Shown: in pieces, positions 29,899 through 36,907 of the stretch
Layout: the number at the start of each line of letters is the position of its first letter
How positions within the stretch are numbered: position 1 is the stretch's first letter
From: a virus
Length of the DNA stretch: 42,688 bases
Virus record (IMG/VR): IMGVR_UViG_3300050821_002607
Span: 1 to 42,688 of that record
Direction: 5' to 3' (one strand)
Program-made: the position numbers and the translations under genes
The notes under the pieces: generated by a model
What the model saw: only the letters and a program-made list of their open reading frames with translations
What the model was told of the DNA's origin: nothing
Databases searched by the model: none

Positions 29899-30167
29899 AC
29901 AGTCTTCCCACCATCGGCTATCTGTGCGAATACTTCGACTCAACCGGCTTCCTTGGATCGCTGGCTGTCGATACCGCCGACCAAGCCATCGGCGCGGAAC
30001 ACGCCACCACAATCCGGCTGGACGCCGACTTGGAAATCAAGCGGAGCTTTTCTAAGACGCGGACATTGAAGGCTGGCACAATCGTTCGCCGGATTTGTTA
30101 TCCGCTTCAGGGCCGAGCCGCGATGACGGCAGCGGAGCATAATGCGTTTCCGAAAGGGCGGTGGTGA
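29895..30167 (+). CDS. Early hypothetical protein (90 aa)
   Basis: A 90-residue alpha/beta protein (IGYLCEYFDSTGFLGSL, RLDADLEIKRSFSKTRTLKAGTIVRRICY). The start at 29895 overlaps the previous stop (ATGA). The function is unknown; the position among small early genes makes a host-takeover or anti-defence role possible. Confidence 0.5.
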   Translation: MNSLPTIGYLCEYFDSTGFLGSLAVDTADQAIGAEHATTIRLDADLEIKRSFSKTRTLKAGTIVRRICYPLQGRAAMTAAEHNAFPKGRW

Positions 30168-30169
30168 TA

Positions 30170-30271
30170 ATGACCACCCACCAATGGAACATCTTTGCCA
30201 CCAATCTGCTTTTATTCAGCATCGCCTTTTGGTTCGTGTCGATGGCGGTTAAAAACCTGCGGAGAAAATAA
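30170..30271 (+). CDS. Tiny membrane protein (33 aa)
   Basis: MTTHQWNIFATNLLLFSIAFWFVSMAVKNLRRK: one membrane segment (about residues 9-26) with a basic cytoplasmic tail. It starts two bases after the previous stop. Too short for family assignment; small single-span proteins like this are common phage envelope effectors. Confidence 0.45.
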   Translation: MTTHQWNIFATNLLLFSIAFWFVSMAVKNLRRK

Positions 30272-30300
30272 ACCAACATTTCTGTTGCATATTCTAGGAA

Positions 30301-30319
30301 TTGACTATATTGTCACCAC
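30301..30319 (+). promoter_or_regulatory. TTGACT-containing start-proximal element
   Basis: TTGACTATATTGTCACCAC directly precedes ATG 30320 (19 nt from TTGACT). It resembles the first half of the structural-gene elements but lacks TTAA and the TTTTNG half. Confidence 0.35.
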
Positions 30320-30541
30320 ATGAACGCGAATTTAAAAACACCGGCGAGCCTAAAAGGGCCGAAAATTACCATCGGATGCACTGTGCGGATTGCTACTGAT
30401 TTCCGCCTCTTGCGCGAGGGCCAAACTGCAACGGTGGCATTCATAACGCCACGACCCGGCAAAGATGATTTGGTGGCCGTCACGTTTTCGGATTTGACGT
30501 TTCCATCAACATACGCAGCCCGCCACCTTTCAATCGCATAA
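30320..30541 (+). CDS. Early beta-barrel-like protein (73 aa)
   Basis: A 73-residue protein whose core GCTVRIATDFRLLREGQTATVAFITPRPGKDDLVAVTFSD looks like a small SH3/KOW-type barrel. It starts MNANLKTPAS with the GAACGCGAA element at its first codons. It is directly followed by the next gene. The function is unknown. Confidence 0.5.
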   Translation: MNANLKTPASLKGPKITIGCTVRIATDFRLLREGQTATVAFITPRPGKDDLVAVTFSDLTFPSTYAARHLSIA

Positions 30542-30772
30542 ATGTCATGGAAATCCCTAACACCAAAAGCGCGGGCCGCGATCCTGGCAGACTTGGAATT
30601 CACCCGGTCTGGAAAGATACCTGGCCGCAGCCGGTCGCAATTGTGTGCGCTGTATTGGGCTGGGGATTGCAAGCGGTGTCCGGTGGCAAAACGATTCAAC
30701 ACAATCAACTGCATCGGCACGCCAAAGAAGCCCGAAACTTACGCATCCATGCTAACTGATTTTTTGATATGA
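30542..30772 (+). CDS. Cys-motif protein (76 aa)
   Basis: The start directly follows the previous stop. Basic N-terminus, then CALYWAGDCKRCPVAKRF...NCIGTP, a four-cysteine pattern seen in small phage proteins that may bind zinc or an iron-sulphur cluster. The end overlaps the next gene (ATGA). The function is unknown. Confidence 0.5.
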   Translation: MSWKSLTPKARAAILADLEFTRSGKIPGRSRSQLCALYWAGDCKRCPVAKRFNTINCIGTPKKPETYASMLTDFLI

Positions 30773-31686
30773 TTCCTCCAAGACCCAAGAATTTAAAATT
30801 TGCTGGCGGGAAAGTGGACGTTATGGCTAGGCCCGATACGGAAAGTCAGTCACGCAGCAATGCGGACTCCACCTCTTCTATCCCTTGCGGGATTCCCCTT
30901 GCGGGGACGCTGGCAGCTCCTTATGGGGTAGCAACGTTGCCGCCCCCTACCATCCCGCCGCGCTTTGATTCCGGCAAGATTTACGAGGCGAAAGTTCTGT
31001 ATGATGATACAAACGTGCTGCCAGGAAGCCGCCAGCGGGCCGTCGGTGAAATTATCCGCCAAGCTGGAAAGATTTATGTGGTGACCAAGGTGACACAATC
31101 CGGTGCTGTGTGTGACGCCTGCGGAAGCAAGCGTGTATCCATCCGCGACCGATTTAGCGACAAGGTTTCAGAATTCAGCAGCCCGGACAGAGGCTCAATC
31201 CGTATCAGCAGCCAATGCGATGCAGCCGAGCCGATTGAAAAAATGTCCGACGAAGATTTCGCCAGCCGAAAGTCCGGGGCAGGCGATTCAAACAAAACCG
31301 GCATTGAAAGAAATAACAGTATGAAGAAAACGCACGTCAAAAATCCAAAAAACAAAACCGGCGTCAACTATGTTGGCCGGGCCACGCGTGTTGAAAAGCT
31401 GGTCGCCCTTGGAAAAACCGACAAGGAAATCTTGGCAATTATCGCCGGTGAATTCCACGGTTCGTCGCCGAAGCTGGTTCTTGGCTGTATTGCAGCCAAG
31501 CGGTTGAAGGCAAAGAAAGCCGCCAGCGCAGCCACCAAGCCTTCGTCGAAGAAGACCCCTGCAAAGCCCGCCAAGAAGTCAACGAAGCCTGCAAGGGCAG
31601 CGAGCAAGCCGGAGCCAGCCGCGACGGAACCCACCGCCGCTTCTGAATCTGTCAGCATCCCTCCTCGTCCGACCCCGCAGGCTTAA
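30769..31686 (+). CDS. Composite protein with three IPPR motifs and an H1-like basic tail (305 aa)
   Basis: Starts MIPPRPKNLKF, near-identical to the methyltransferase N-terminus (IPPRPQNLKPF). A second motif TIPPRF follows GVATLPPP, encoded by a palindrome copy. Residues about 75-115 look like a small beta domain (IYEAKVLYDD, GKIYVVTKVT). From about residue 185 (MKKTHVKNPKNK) comes a helical segment (RVEKLVALGKTDKEILAIIAGEF). The Lys/Ala/Pro tail resembles histone H1 and ends SIPPRPTPQA. An internal start at 31321 is possible. The tail suggests DNA binding or a hub; the function is unknown. Confidence 0.6.
   Translation: MIPPRPKNLKFAGGKVDVMARPDTESQSRSNADSTSSIPCGIPLAGTLAAPYGVATLPPPTIPPRFDSGKIYEAKVLYDDTNVLPGSRQRAVGEIIRQAGKIYVVTKVTQSGAVCDACGSKRVSIRDRFSDKVSEFSSPDRGSIRISSQCDAAEPIEKMSDEDFASRKSGAGDSNKTGIERNNSMKKTHVKNPKNKTGVNYVGRATRVEKLVALGKTDKEILAIIAGEFHGSSPKLVLGCIAAKRLKAKKAASAATKPSSKKTPAKPAKKSTKPARAASKPEPAATEPTAASESVSIPPRPTPQA
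30925..30946. repeat. Dispersed palindrome copy (imperfect 22 bp)
   Basis: Contains the core GCAACGTTGC (30931-30940) with mismatched flanks. Translated as VATLPPP, directly before an IPPR motif. Confidence 0.8.
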
Positions 31687-31710
31687 GCGCGTAATCATCC
31701 TGCGAAATTG

Positions 31711-31748
31711 ATTGCGCGGTTCGGTGACGGGCCGCGCAATTTTTATTC
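31711..31748 (+). terminator. Rho-independent terminator
   Basis: ATTGCGCGG (31711-31719) pairs perfectly with CCGCGCAAT (31732-31740), followed by TTTTATTC. It lies 25 bases after the H1-like gene. Confidence 0.85.
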
Positions 31749-31763
31749 AACAAATCCAAAATT

Positions 31764-32285
31764 ATGAAACTTACAAAACAACAAATCATTGATTTAAGTC
31801 CGTGTGCCGACGGGCTGGCATTTGCCAAATCCCGAAAATTCAACATCGTCCAAATCTGGAACACCTGCGAACGTGGCGATTGGCTTATTTGGCTTTTGCA
31901 AAATACGAACGCATGGAAAGATAAAGCCCAAAAAGTCGAGGTGGCTGTCGCCTGTGCGGAACATGTGCTGGTGATTTTTGAAAATAAATATTCGGACGAT
32001 AAGCGTCCGCGACAGGCGATTGAGGCTGCAAAGTTGTGGATCGAATCGCCAACACCGGCCAATGAACAAAAGTGCAGAAAAGCCTACGCCGCCGCCTACG
32101 CCGCCTACGCCGCCCACGCCGCCCACGCCGCCTACGCCGCCGCCTACGCCGCCCACGCCGCCTACGCCACCTACTCCGCAGCCTACGCCTACGCCTACTC
32201 CGCCTACGCCGCCTACTCCCGAAAATCCGAACACAAATGGCAGGCCGATAAAATCCGCGAAATTATTCCTTGCCCGTATGAATAA
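31764..32285 (+). CDS. Imm5-like protein with AAY/AAH repeats (173 aa)
   Basis: The N-terminal half has the family signature: a helix (LAFAKSRKFNIVQIWNTCERGDWLIWLL), then VAVACAEHVLVIFENKY and RQAIEAAKLWIE. Residues about 107-152 are a run of AAYAA and AAHAA units, predicting a regular Tyr/Ala helix. Proteins of this type are called putative immunity proteins in bacteria and are frequent in phages, but a function is not established. The terminator upstream and a gap downstream suggest independent expression. Confidence 0.65.
   Translation: MKLTKQQIIDLSPCADGLAFAKSRKFNIVQIWNTCERGDWLIWLLQNTNAWKDKAQKVEVAVACAEHVLVIFENKYSDDKRPRQAIEAAKLWIESPTPANEQKCRKAYAAAYAAYAAHAAHAAYAAAYAAHAAYATYSAAYAYAYSAYAAYSRKSEHKWQADKIREIIPCPYE
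32082..32219 (+). repeat. GCC-TAC/CAC-GCC tandem repeat
   Basis: Low-complexity tandem of 6-, 9- and 12-base units (GCCTACGCC, GCCCACGCC) encoding the AAY/AAH run. It is likely to change length by slippage in multiples of three without frameshift. Confidence 0.8.
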
Positions 32286-32368
32286 AACACCAATCCATAT
32301 CTGCGGAAAGGTGACTTATTCTGGATAGTTGGGCATCGGTGAAAAATAAATAAAGATTTATCTTGCAA

Positions 32369-32389
32369 TTGACTCCGATTTCCTATTAA
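32369..32389 (+). promoter_or_regulatory. TTGACT-containing start-proximal element
   Basis: TTGACTCCGATTTCCTATTAA directly precedes ATG 32390. TTGCAA at about 32363 with TATTAA 15 bases later could alternatively be a sigma70-like promoter, in which case the mRNA would be nearly leaderless. Confidence 0.35.
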
Positions 32390-32626
32390 ATGCTTCCAGA
32401 TAGAACGCGAAGTCAAAACACCAAAAGCAAATCATCCGGCATTTTCCGCACCCTGCCGGTGGCCTTAATCAAGGCCGAACGTGCGGATGCAATCAGATTT
32501 AACAAGCCGCTGGACGGTATCGCCGGCGCCGCTTATACGTATTTTTTCCGCAAGCTGAACGCAGCCCAGCGTGCGGAACTTTACCGGGCCGTCCCGGATA
32601 AAATCAGAGGCCGCTCAGTCAAATGA
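32390..32626 (+). CDS. Early hypothetical protein (78 aa)
   Basis: A 78-residue basic helical protein (LIKAERADAIRFNKPLDGIAGAAYTYFFRKLNAAQRAELYRAVPDKIRG). GAACGCGAA lies at codons 5-7. The ATGA overlap with the RecB-like gene suggests coupling to recombination. No family is recognised. Confidence 0.5.
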   Translation: MLPDRTRSQNTKSKSSGIFRTLPVALIKAERADAIRFNKPLDGIAGAAYTYFFRKLNAAQRAELYRAVPDKIRGRSVK

Positions 32627-33648
32627 ACGCGAAAAAAGTCAGCATCCCTCCCCGTCCAGCCAAGATTCCAATCCGGCAGGTGGCAACGTTGCCACCTGTG
32701 CGGGGGGGGGGCAATAATGCATTAACCGCATCGCGGATGAATTGTGCGAGCCAATGCTGGCGAAAGCATTTCTGGCAATACGAGGTTGGCTTAAGGCGAA
32801 TTGTCGAAACATCACCAGCTCTGCGATTCGGTTCCGCTTGGGCGCGAAGCATGGAGGCCCGCTGGCGTGGTAAGGGATACAAGACCGCATTGGCCGCTGC
32901 TGTGCCCGAAGGATCGGCCATACTTGACGAATACGCGATTGCAACACTGGCTGCTTTGCTCAAGGTGTATTATGAAATTTACGGCAAGAAAGAACGGTTT
33001 GGAAAGATGAATCCCGAAGTGAAATTTACGTCGGATTTGGTCGAAGGATTTACCGCCGAGGGGGTGATTGACGGACTTGGTTCGCTGGCGGATGGCCGGA
33101 GCGGAATCATTGAATCCAAAACGACGGCGGATAGCCTGGCACCCGATTCGGATTTTTGGCTGCGGCTTACTTTCAATGTTCAGGTGTATCAATACATCGT
33201 CGAGGCCCGCAAGCTCGGATGGGATATAGCCACCGTTTATTATGACGTTACCCGCAAGCCGTCAATCCGGCCAAAGCAGATAGGCAAGAAAGAGGAAAAA
33301 CATTTAGAGACGCCCGACGAGTTTAGTGAACGCCTTTATGAAGACGCCAAAGGCCGACCGGAATTCTACTTTGCCCGACGCGAGGTGCCAGTGATTGACG
33401 ACCAGCTTGAGCAATTCCGCCACCATAGGGAATTAATGGTTCGCACCATTTTGTTTTTCCGCAGCTTGGAAGTGCGGTCAATCCGGGACGCAACGTTGCG
33501 GGATGCGATGGCATGGCCGCGCAACGTTTCATCCGATACCTGCGATTTCTGTCAATTCAAATCGTTCTGCCTGAATAACATTTCAGTCGACATAAATCAT
33601 CCGCCTGAAGGATACGCAGTTCAAACTTTCAATCCTGAATTAAAATGA
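32623..33648 (+). CDS. RecB-family PD-(D/E)XK exonuclease with Cys cluster
   Basis: A 341-residue Cas4/AddB-like nuclease. The N-terminus carries SIPPRPAKIPIRQVATLPPVRGGG, which joins an IPPR motif, a palindrome-encoded VATLPP and a G10 homopolymer. Active-site residues are visible as Asp150 (AEGVIDG) and Glu164-x-Lys166 (GIIESKTT). Cysteines at 41 and 45 (CASQC) and near the C-terminus (CDFCQFKSFC) match the iron-sulphur cluster found in this group. It would resect double-stranded ends to feed recombination with the Sak4-like ATPase downstream. Confidence 0.88.
   Translation: MNAKKVSIPPRPAKIPIRQVATLPPVRGGGNNALTASRMNCASQCWRKHFWQYEVGLRRIVETSPALRFGSAWARSMEARWRGKGYKTALAAAVPEGSAILDEYAIATLAALLKVYYEIYGKKERFGKMNPEVKFTSDLVEGFTAEGVIDGLGSLADGRSGIIESKTTADSLAPDSDFWLRLTFNVQVYQYIVEARKLGWDIATVYYDVTRKPSIRPKQIGKKEEKHLETPDEFSERLYEDAKGRPEFYFARREVPVIDDQLEQFRHHRELMVRTILFFRSLEVRSIRDATLRDAMAWPRNVSSDTCDFCQFKSFCLNNISVDINHPPEGYAVQTFNPELK
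32677..32698. repeat. Dispersed palindrome, perfect 22-bp copy in the RecB-like gene
   Basis: CAGG + TGGCAACGTTGCCA + CCTG, all symmetric. Translated as QVATLPP, between an IPPR motif and the G10 tract. Confidence 0.85.
32702..32711 (+). repeat. G10 homopolymer tract in the RecB-like gene
   Basis: Ten consecutive G residues encode part of RGGG at residues 27-30. Tracts of this length slip readily, so the nuclease frame could switch on and off, or the assembly count could be wrong. An in-frame ATG lies downstream at 32737 (MNCASQC). Confidence 0.8.
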
Positions 33649-33890
33649 GTGACCAAGCAAAGAATCCAGCCGTCCAGAACTTGAAGTTCCGCCAACAGCT
33701 TGCGGCTTTGATGAATGAAGCTGTCGGCAATGGCGTGCATGTTTCGTTCATTGTTGCCCAGCTTGCCGACGCTGAATTTAATTTGCGGGCCGACTACCGC
33801 GACGTGCAGCGTGAACTGCAATCCAATCAAGCCGCCGCTGGAATCGTAAAATCCTTCACAATGCCGAAAACTCCACCACAACTACAATAA
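33645..33890 (+). CDS. Small helical protein in the recombination operon (81 aa)
   Basis: An 81-residue helical protein (NLKFRQQLAALMNEAVGNGVHVSFIVAQLADAEFNLRADYRDVQREL). ATGA overlap with the nuclease gene and one base before the Sak4-like gene. It is probably a partner of these recombination proteins; no established function. Confidence 0.6.
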   Translation: MSDQAKNPAVQNLKFRQQLAALMNEAVGNGVHVSFIVAQLADAEFNLRADYRDVQRELQSNQAAAGIVKSFTMPKTPPQLQ

Positions 33891-33891
33891 T

Positions 33892-34740
33892 ATGGCCATA
33901 CCCCCCCGCAACGTTGCCACCCCAAAACCGCCAGCTAATCAGCAAAGCTCGAATGTGGTGCGCTTTGAAAAAGTGCTGGACTCTAAATACGGACACCGCG
34001 CAATTCTTTACGGCACCGGCGGTATCGGCAAGTCGACGCTGGCCTGCCTTGCTCCCGGCCCGGTCGCTTTCGTCGACGCCGACGAATCGCTGGAAAAGCT
34101 CAAGCCGCAATTATTGGAGGCTGGCATCCCAGTTCCAGTTAAGATACCGGCGAAATCGTGGGCCGAGCTTCGCAGTATGACGCAGTCCAGCGGATACGAT
34201 GGAATCAAAACCATTGTATATGATGTATGGACGCCGATTCAACAATGGATGGAAAAGCACACGCTGTTGACGGTGAAAAAGGACAACAATAGTGTCGCAT
34301 CCTCGATTGAAGATTACGGTTACGGCAAGGGATACAAATACAACTTTGATACGTTCAGTCCGCTGCTTGGCGACATGGACGCCCATATCCGGGCCGGTCG
34401 CAACATAATCATCCTGGCCCACGACGACGCCGTCAAGGTTCCGAATCCGGGCGGAATGGATTTTCTGCGCTGGGAGCCCGCGATGCAAAACACGCCAGCG
34501 GCTTCAATCCGCAAACGTATGTGCGGCTGGGCCGACCATGTTCTTTATCTGGCTTACGACATTAATGTCGAGAAAGCCAGCGGGGATGACAAGGGCCGGA
34601 AAGCGGGCCGGGCAACTGGCGTCGGATTCCGCACGCTTTACACAGCGGAAATGCCGCACTATCTGGCAAAGTCCAGAACCACCAACAAGGAATACAGCAT
34701 CATGCACAACGAAAGTCCGTGGGCTGAAATCATCAAGTGA
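33892..34740 (+). CDS. Sak4-like RecA-fold ATPase (phage recombinase)
   Basis: A 282-residue AAA_24/Sak4-type protein for single-strand annealing or strand exchange. Walker A GTGGIGKST is at residues 41-49. Walker B is in KTIVYDVW (Asp111), with further conserved segments NIIILAHDD and GWADHVLYLAYDI. The N-terminus is MAIPPRNVATPKPP: an IPPR motif fused to a palindrome-encoded VAT, with a C7 tract at the DNA level. Neighbours are a RecB-like nuclease and a DUF669-like protein, a usual Sak4 recombination set. Confidence 0.85.
   Translation: MAIPPRNVATPKPPANQQSSNVVRFEKVLDSKYGHRAILYGTGGIGKSTLACLAPGPVAFVDADESLEKLKPQLLEAGIPVPVKIPAKSWAELRSMTQSSGYDGIKTIVYDVWTPIQQWMEKHTLLTVKKDNNSVASSIEDYGYGKGYKYNFDTFSPLLGDMDAHIRAGRNIIILAHDDAVKVPNPGGMDFLRWEPAMQNTPAASIRKRMCGWADHVLYLAYDINVEKASGDDKGRKAGRATGVGFRTLYTAEMPHYLAKSRTTNKEYSIMHNESPWAEIIK
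33907..33923. repeat. Dispersed palindrome half-extended copy
   Basis: Core GCAACGTTGC at 33908-33917 followed by CACCCC. It encodes RNVATP at the N-terminus of the Sak4-like protein, directly after the C7 tract (33901-33907). Confidence 0.75.
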
Positions 34741-34778
34741 ATTTGCAGTAACAGCACAAACAACAAACAAAAGGAAAA

Positions 34779-35534
34779 ATGAGAACAATACCACAGCCGG
34801 GCACATATCCGGCAAAGACAAATGCAGCGATGGTCGTTTATGAAGCGAAGACTGGTTCGCTCTGTGTCGCCATCCCCACAGCCGCCGAGGGCTGGAGCGG
34901 AAAAGGAACTTTGGTTCTTGGCAATGCCGACGGTGTCCTGAATACCAAAAACATTCAGACGCTCCGTGAAATCTTTGGATGGGACGGCGTCGATCCTTTC
35001 GCGCTTCAAGAAATTGCCATCGGCGAACATGCCTTTGATATTGTCGGCGAACACGAATCTTACGTGCCGGAAGCCACGGATGAAGATCCAAATCCCGAAG
35101 AGGTGATGACGTTCAAAATCAAGTGGTTTAATCCGCCAGGCAGAAGCGGAATGAAGCTGCCGACGGTGCTGGACGATGCCAGCCGCAAGAAAACGCTGAC
35201 CAAGTGGGGCAGCAAGTTCAAGTCGAACGCTGGTAAGCCAGCACCGGCAGCAGCCGCGAAGCCCGCAGCCAAGACCGAGGCCAAAGCGGAACCCAAATCC
35301 ACAACACCCGCCCGGCCTGCTGGTGGCGTGCCTGCCCGCAAAACGGTTGCTGGTCAAGCTAGAACGTCAACGCAGGATGAAGTTTATGTTGCGCTGAAGA
35401 AAGCCCGGCCCGACGTCGAAGAAGACGTAATCGCCGCTGAATTCTATCAGGCGCAAGACGACTTGCGTGAAGGCGCGAACGGAGAATTCACCCCGGTTGA
35501 ATGGGGCAAGATTGCCGATGCGTTGGGAATCTGA
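34779..35534 (+). CDS. DUF669-like protein, probable ssDNA-binding partner (251 aa)
   Basis: Starts MRTIPQPGTYPAKTNAAMVVYEAKTG after an AAAGGA Shine-Dalgarno-like sequence. The N-terminal 150 residues (LREIFGWDG, MTFKIKWFNPPG) resemble the DUF669 and SSB-like proteins that accompany Sak4 ATPases. An Ala/Pro/Lys-rich linker then leads to a C-terminal helical domain (DEVYVALKKARPDVEEDVIAAEFYQAQ). It lacks an SSB-type acidic tip. A single-strand-binding role is inferred from context. Confidence 0.6.
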   Translation: MRTIPQPGTYPAKTNAAMVVYEAKTGSLCVAIPTAAEGWSGKGTLVLGNADGVLNTKNIQTLREIFGWDGVDPFALQEIAIGEHAFDIVGEHESYVPEATDEDPNPEEVMTFKIKWFNPPGRSGMKLPTVLDDASRKKTLTKWGSKFKSNAGKPAPAAAAKPAAKTEAKAEPKSTTPARPAGGVPARKTVAGQARTSTQDEVYVALKKARPDVEEDVIAAEFYQAQDDLREGANGEFTPVEWGKIADALGI

Positions 35535-35545
35535 TTGTTTCCGCA

Positions 35546-35571
35546 CCAGCCCGGTTAAATAGGCTGGCTTT
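35546..35571 (+). terminator. Weak hairpin after the DUF669-like gene
   Basis: CCAGCC (35546-35551) pairs with GGCTGG (35562-35567), then CTTTA. The stem is short and the U-tract weak, so this is a possible attenuator only. The remainder up to 35735 shows no gene. Confidence 0.35.
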
Positions 35572-35735
35572 ATACAGAATGAATCTGCATTGACCTGACA
35601 CGCAATATTAGCGAACGCTGGCGTGGTTTAATTAAAGAGACATTGCAGCTAGTTGGCGGGCCTAGTCAAACCGCTAAACATTTCCGCCACACCAAAATCC
35701 GGCCTTATCCGCCGACGCAACAGCCTTGTCTTATT

Positions 35736-36719
35736 ATGCCAATCAAAAAATTACAACTCGCAACCATCTTAACCGACCAAGGAACGGATGTTCGTTACGA
35801 AATCAATGATACAATCGTCACGGAATACGGTCAGGCCACGCATGACGAAAAGGTCAAGTTTCCCCCGCTGGAGGTTTTTGAATTGCCGGATGGAACAAAA
35901 GTTCTGGCGGATGGCTTTCACCGATACTTCGGATTCGAGCGTCAAGGCATAAAGGAATACGATTGCAATGTCCGCAAAGGAACGATGGAGGAAGCTTTAA
36001 TCTTTGCGCTTGGCTGCAATGAGTCGCATGGATACCGCCGCACTAACAACGACAAACGAAACGCGGTTGAGATCGCAATCACAAAGTTTCCAAAGCTGTC
36101 GGACGGCAAGCTGGCGGAAATGTGCAAGGTGTCGCGGCAATACGTTTCGCAGGGTGGGTTCCGTGAATGGCATACAGCCCAACTTGAAGCTGCCAAGGAA
36201 GCCGCAGGGCCAGCGGAGGCGGCTGTTGTCATTCCGCCGCGTAAGAATGGCAAGCCAGCCTCGACACCACCGCCACGGCCCAACGGCAAGCCTGTATCGC
36301 GGAATAATCCAGCCACCCCGCCCGCTGATGATGATAGCCAATCGCAACCGCCGGTTTCTAATACAATGGATGCAACAGGAATTGAAGTGCCGGAAGAAAT
36401 TGTTCCGTATTGGGATATGTCGCTGACGGAGTCGCAGCGGCTTTTACAATTCGTTTCCGAAGTCCGCATCCGGGTAAAGCGGGCGCAAGACACAAACGAA
36501 CCGATGTTCCGCGAGGTCGACCACACCGACGTTATCGCCAAGCTGGATTTGGTTTACGCCAACTTAAAGCTGGTGAAGCCTTACGCGGTTTGCCCCGAAT
36601 GTCAGGGCAAGGGGAAAATCACCAAGGATTGTCAATGCAAGGGCCGTGGGTTTGTGTCGCAATTCTATTGGGACAAAGCAGTACCCGCCGAGACGAAAAC
36701 ATTAACAGGCCGGGAATGA
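35736..36719 (+). CDS. ParB-like protein with DnaJ-type zinc C-terminus (327 aa)
   Basis: The start at 35736 (MPIKKLQLATIL) is preferred over a TTG at 35643. Residues about 40-110 form a ParB/Srx-like domain (LPDGTKVLADGFHRYFGFERQG). An HTH-like segment follows (KLSDGKLAEMCKVSRQYVSQ), as in ParB proteins. The linker carries VIPPRKNGKP and PPPRPNGKP. The C-terminus has CPECQGKGKITKDCQCKGRGF, a DnaJ-type zinc repeat. It probably binds DNA at specific sites; the genome's repeated palindromes are candidate sites (inference). Confidence 0.7.
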   Translation: MPIKKLQLATILTDQGTDVRYEINDTIVTEYGQATHDEKVKFPPLEVFELPDGTKVLADGFHRYFGFERQGIKEYDCNVRKGTMEEALIFALGCNESHGYRRTNNDKRNAVEIAITKFPKLSDGKLAEMCKVSRQYVSQGGFREWHTAQLEAAKEAAGPAEAAVVIPPRKNGKPASTPPPRPNGKPVSRNNPATPPADDDSQSQPPVSNTMDATGIEVPEEIVPYWDMSLTESQRLLQFVSEVRIRVKRAQDTNEPMFREVDHTDVIAKLDLVYANLKLVKPYAVCPECQGKGKITKDCQCKGRGFVSQFYWDKAVPAETKTLTGRE

Positions 36720-36907
36720 AAGCGATTCCATCAAGCGCGTCACGCTGGCGGTGGGAAGTGAAAGACGGAAACGATACCGTCACAATTTGGATTGACGAAA
36801 GCGGAATTCATACACAGCGGAAAACAGAATTGTTCAAGCTATTACCGCGAAGCCTGTCATTTACCGACGTAATTTCTCAAGCTGAGGGCCAGAAAAAACT
36901 ACTGTGA
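36716..36907 (+). CDS. Hypothetical protein (63 aa)
   Basis: A 63-residue beta-rich protein (RWRWEVKDGNDTVTIWIDESGIHTQRKTELF). Its start forms an ATGA overlap with the ParB-like gene and its stop a GTGA overlap with the resolvase gene, placing it firmly in the operon. No family is recognised. Confidence 0.55.
   Translation: MKAIPSSASRWRWEVKDGNDTVTIWIDESGIHTQRKTELFKLLPRSLSFTDVISQAEGQKKLL

Noticed and set aside
32278-32328. 16-codon frame MNKTPIHICGKVTYSG overlapping the Imm5-like stop
   Set aside because: Too short and without independent support.
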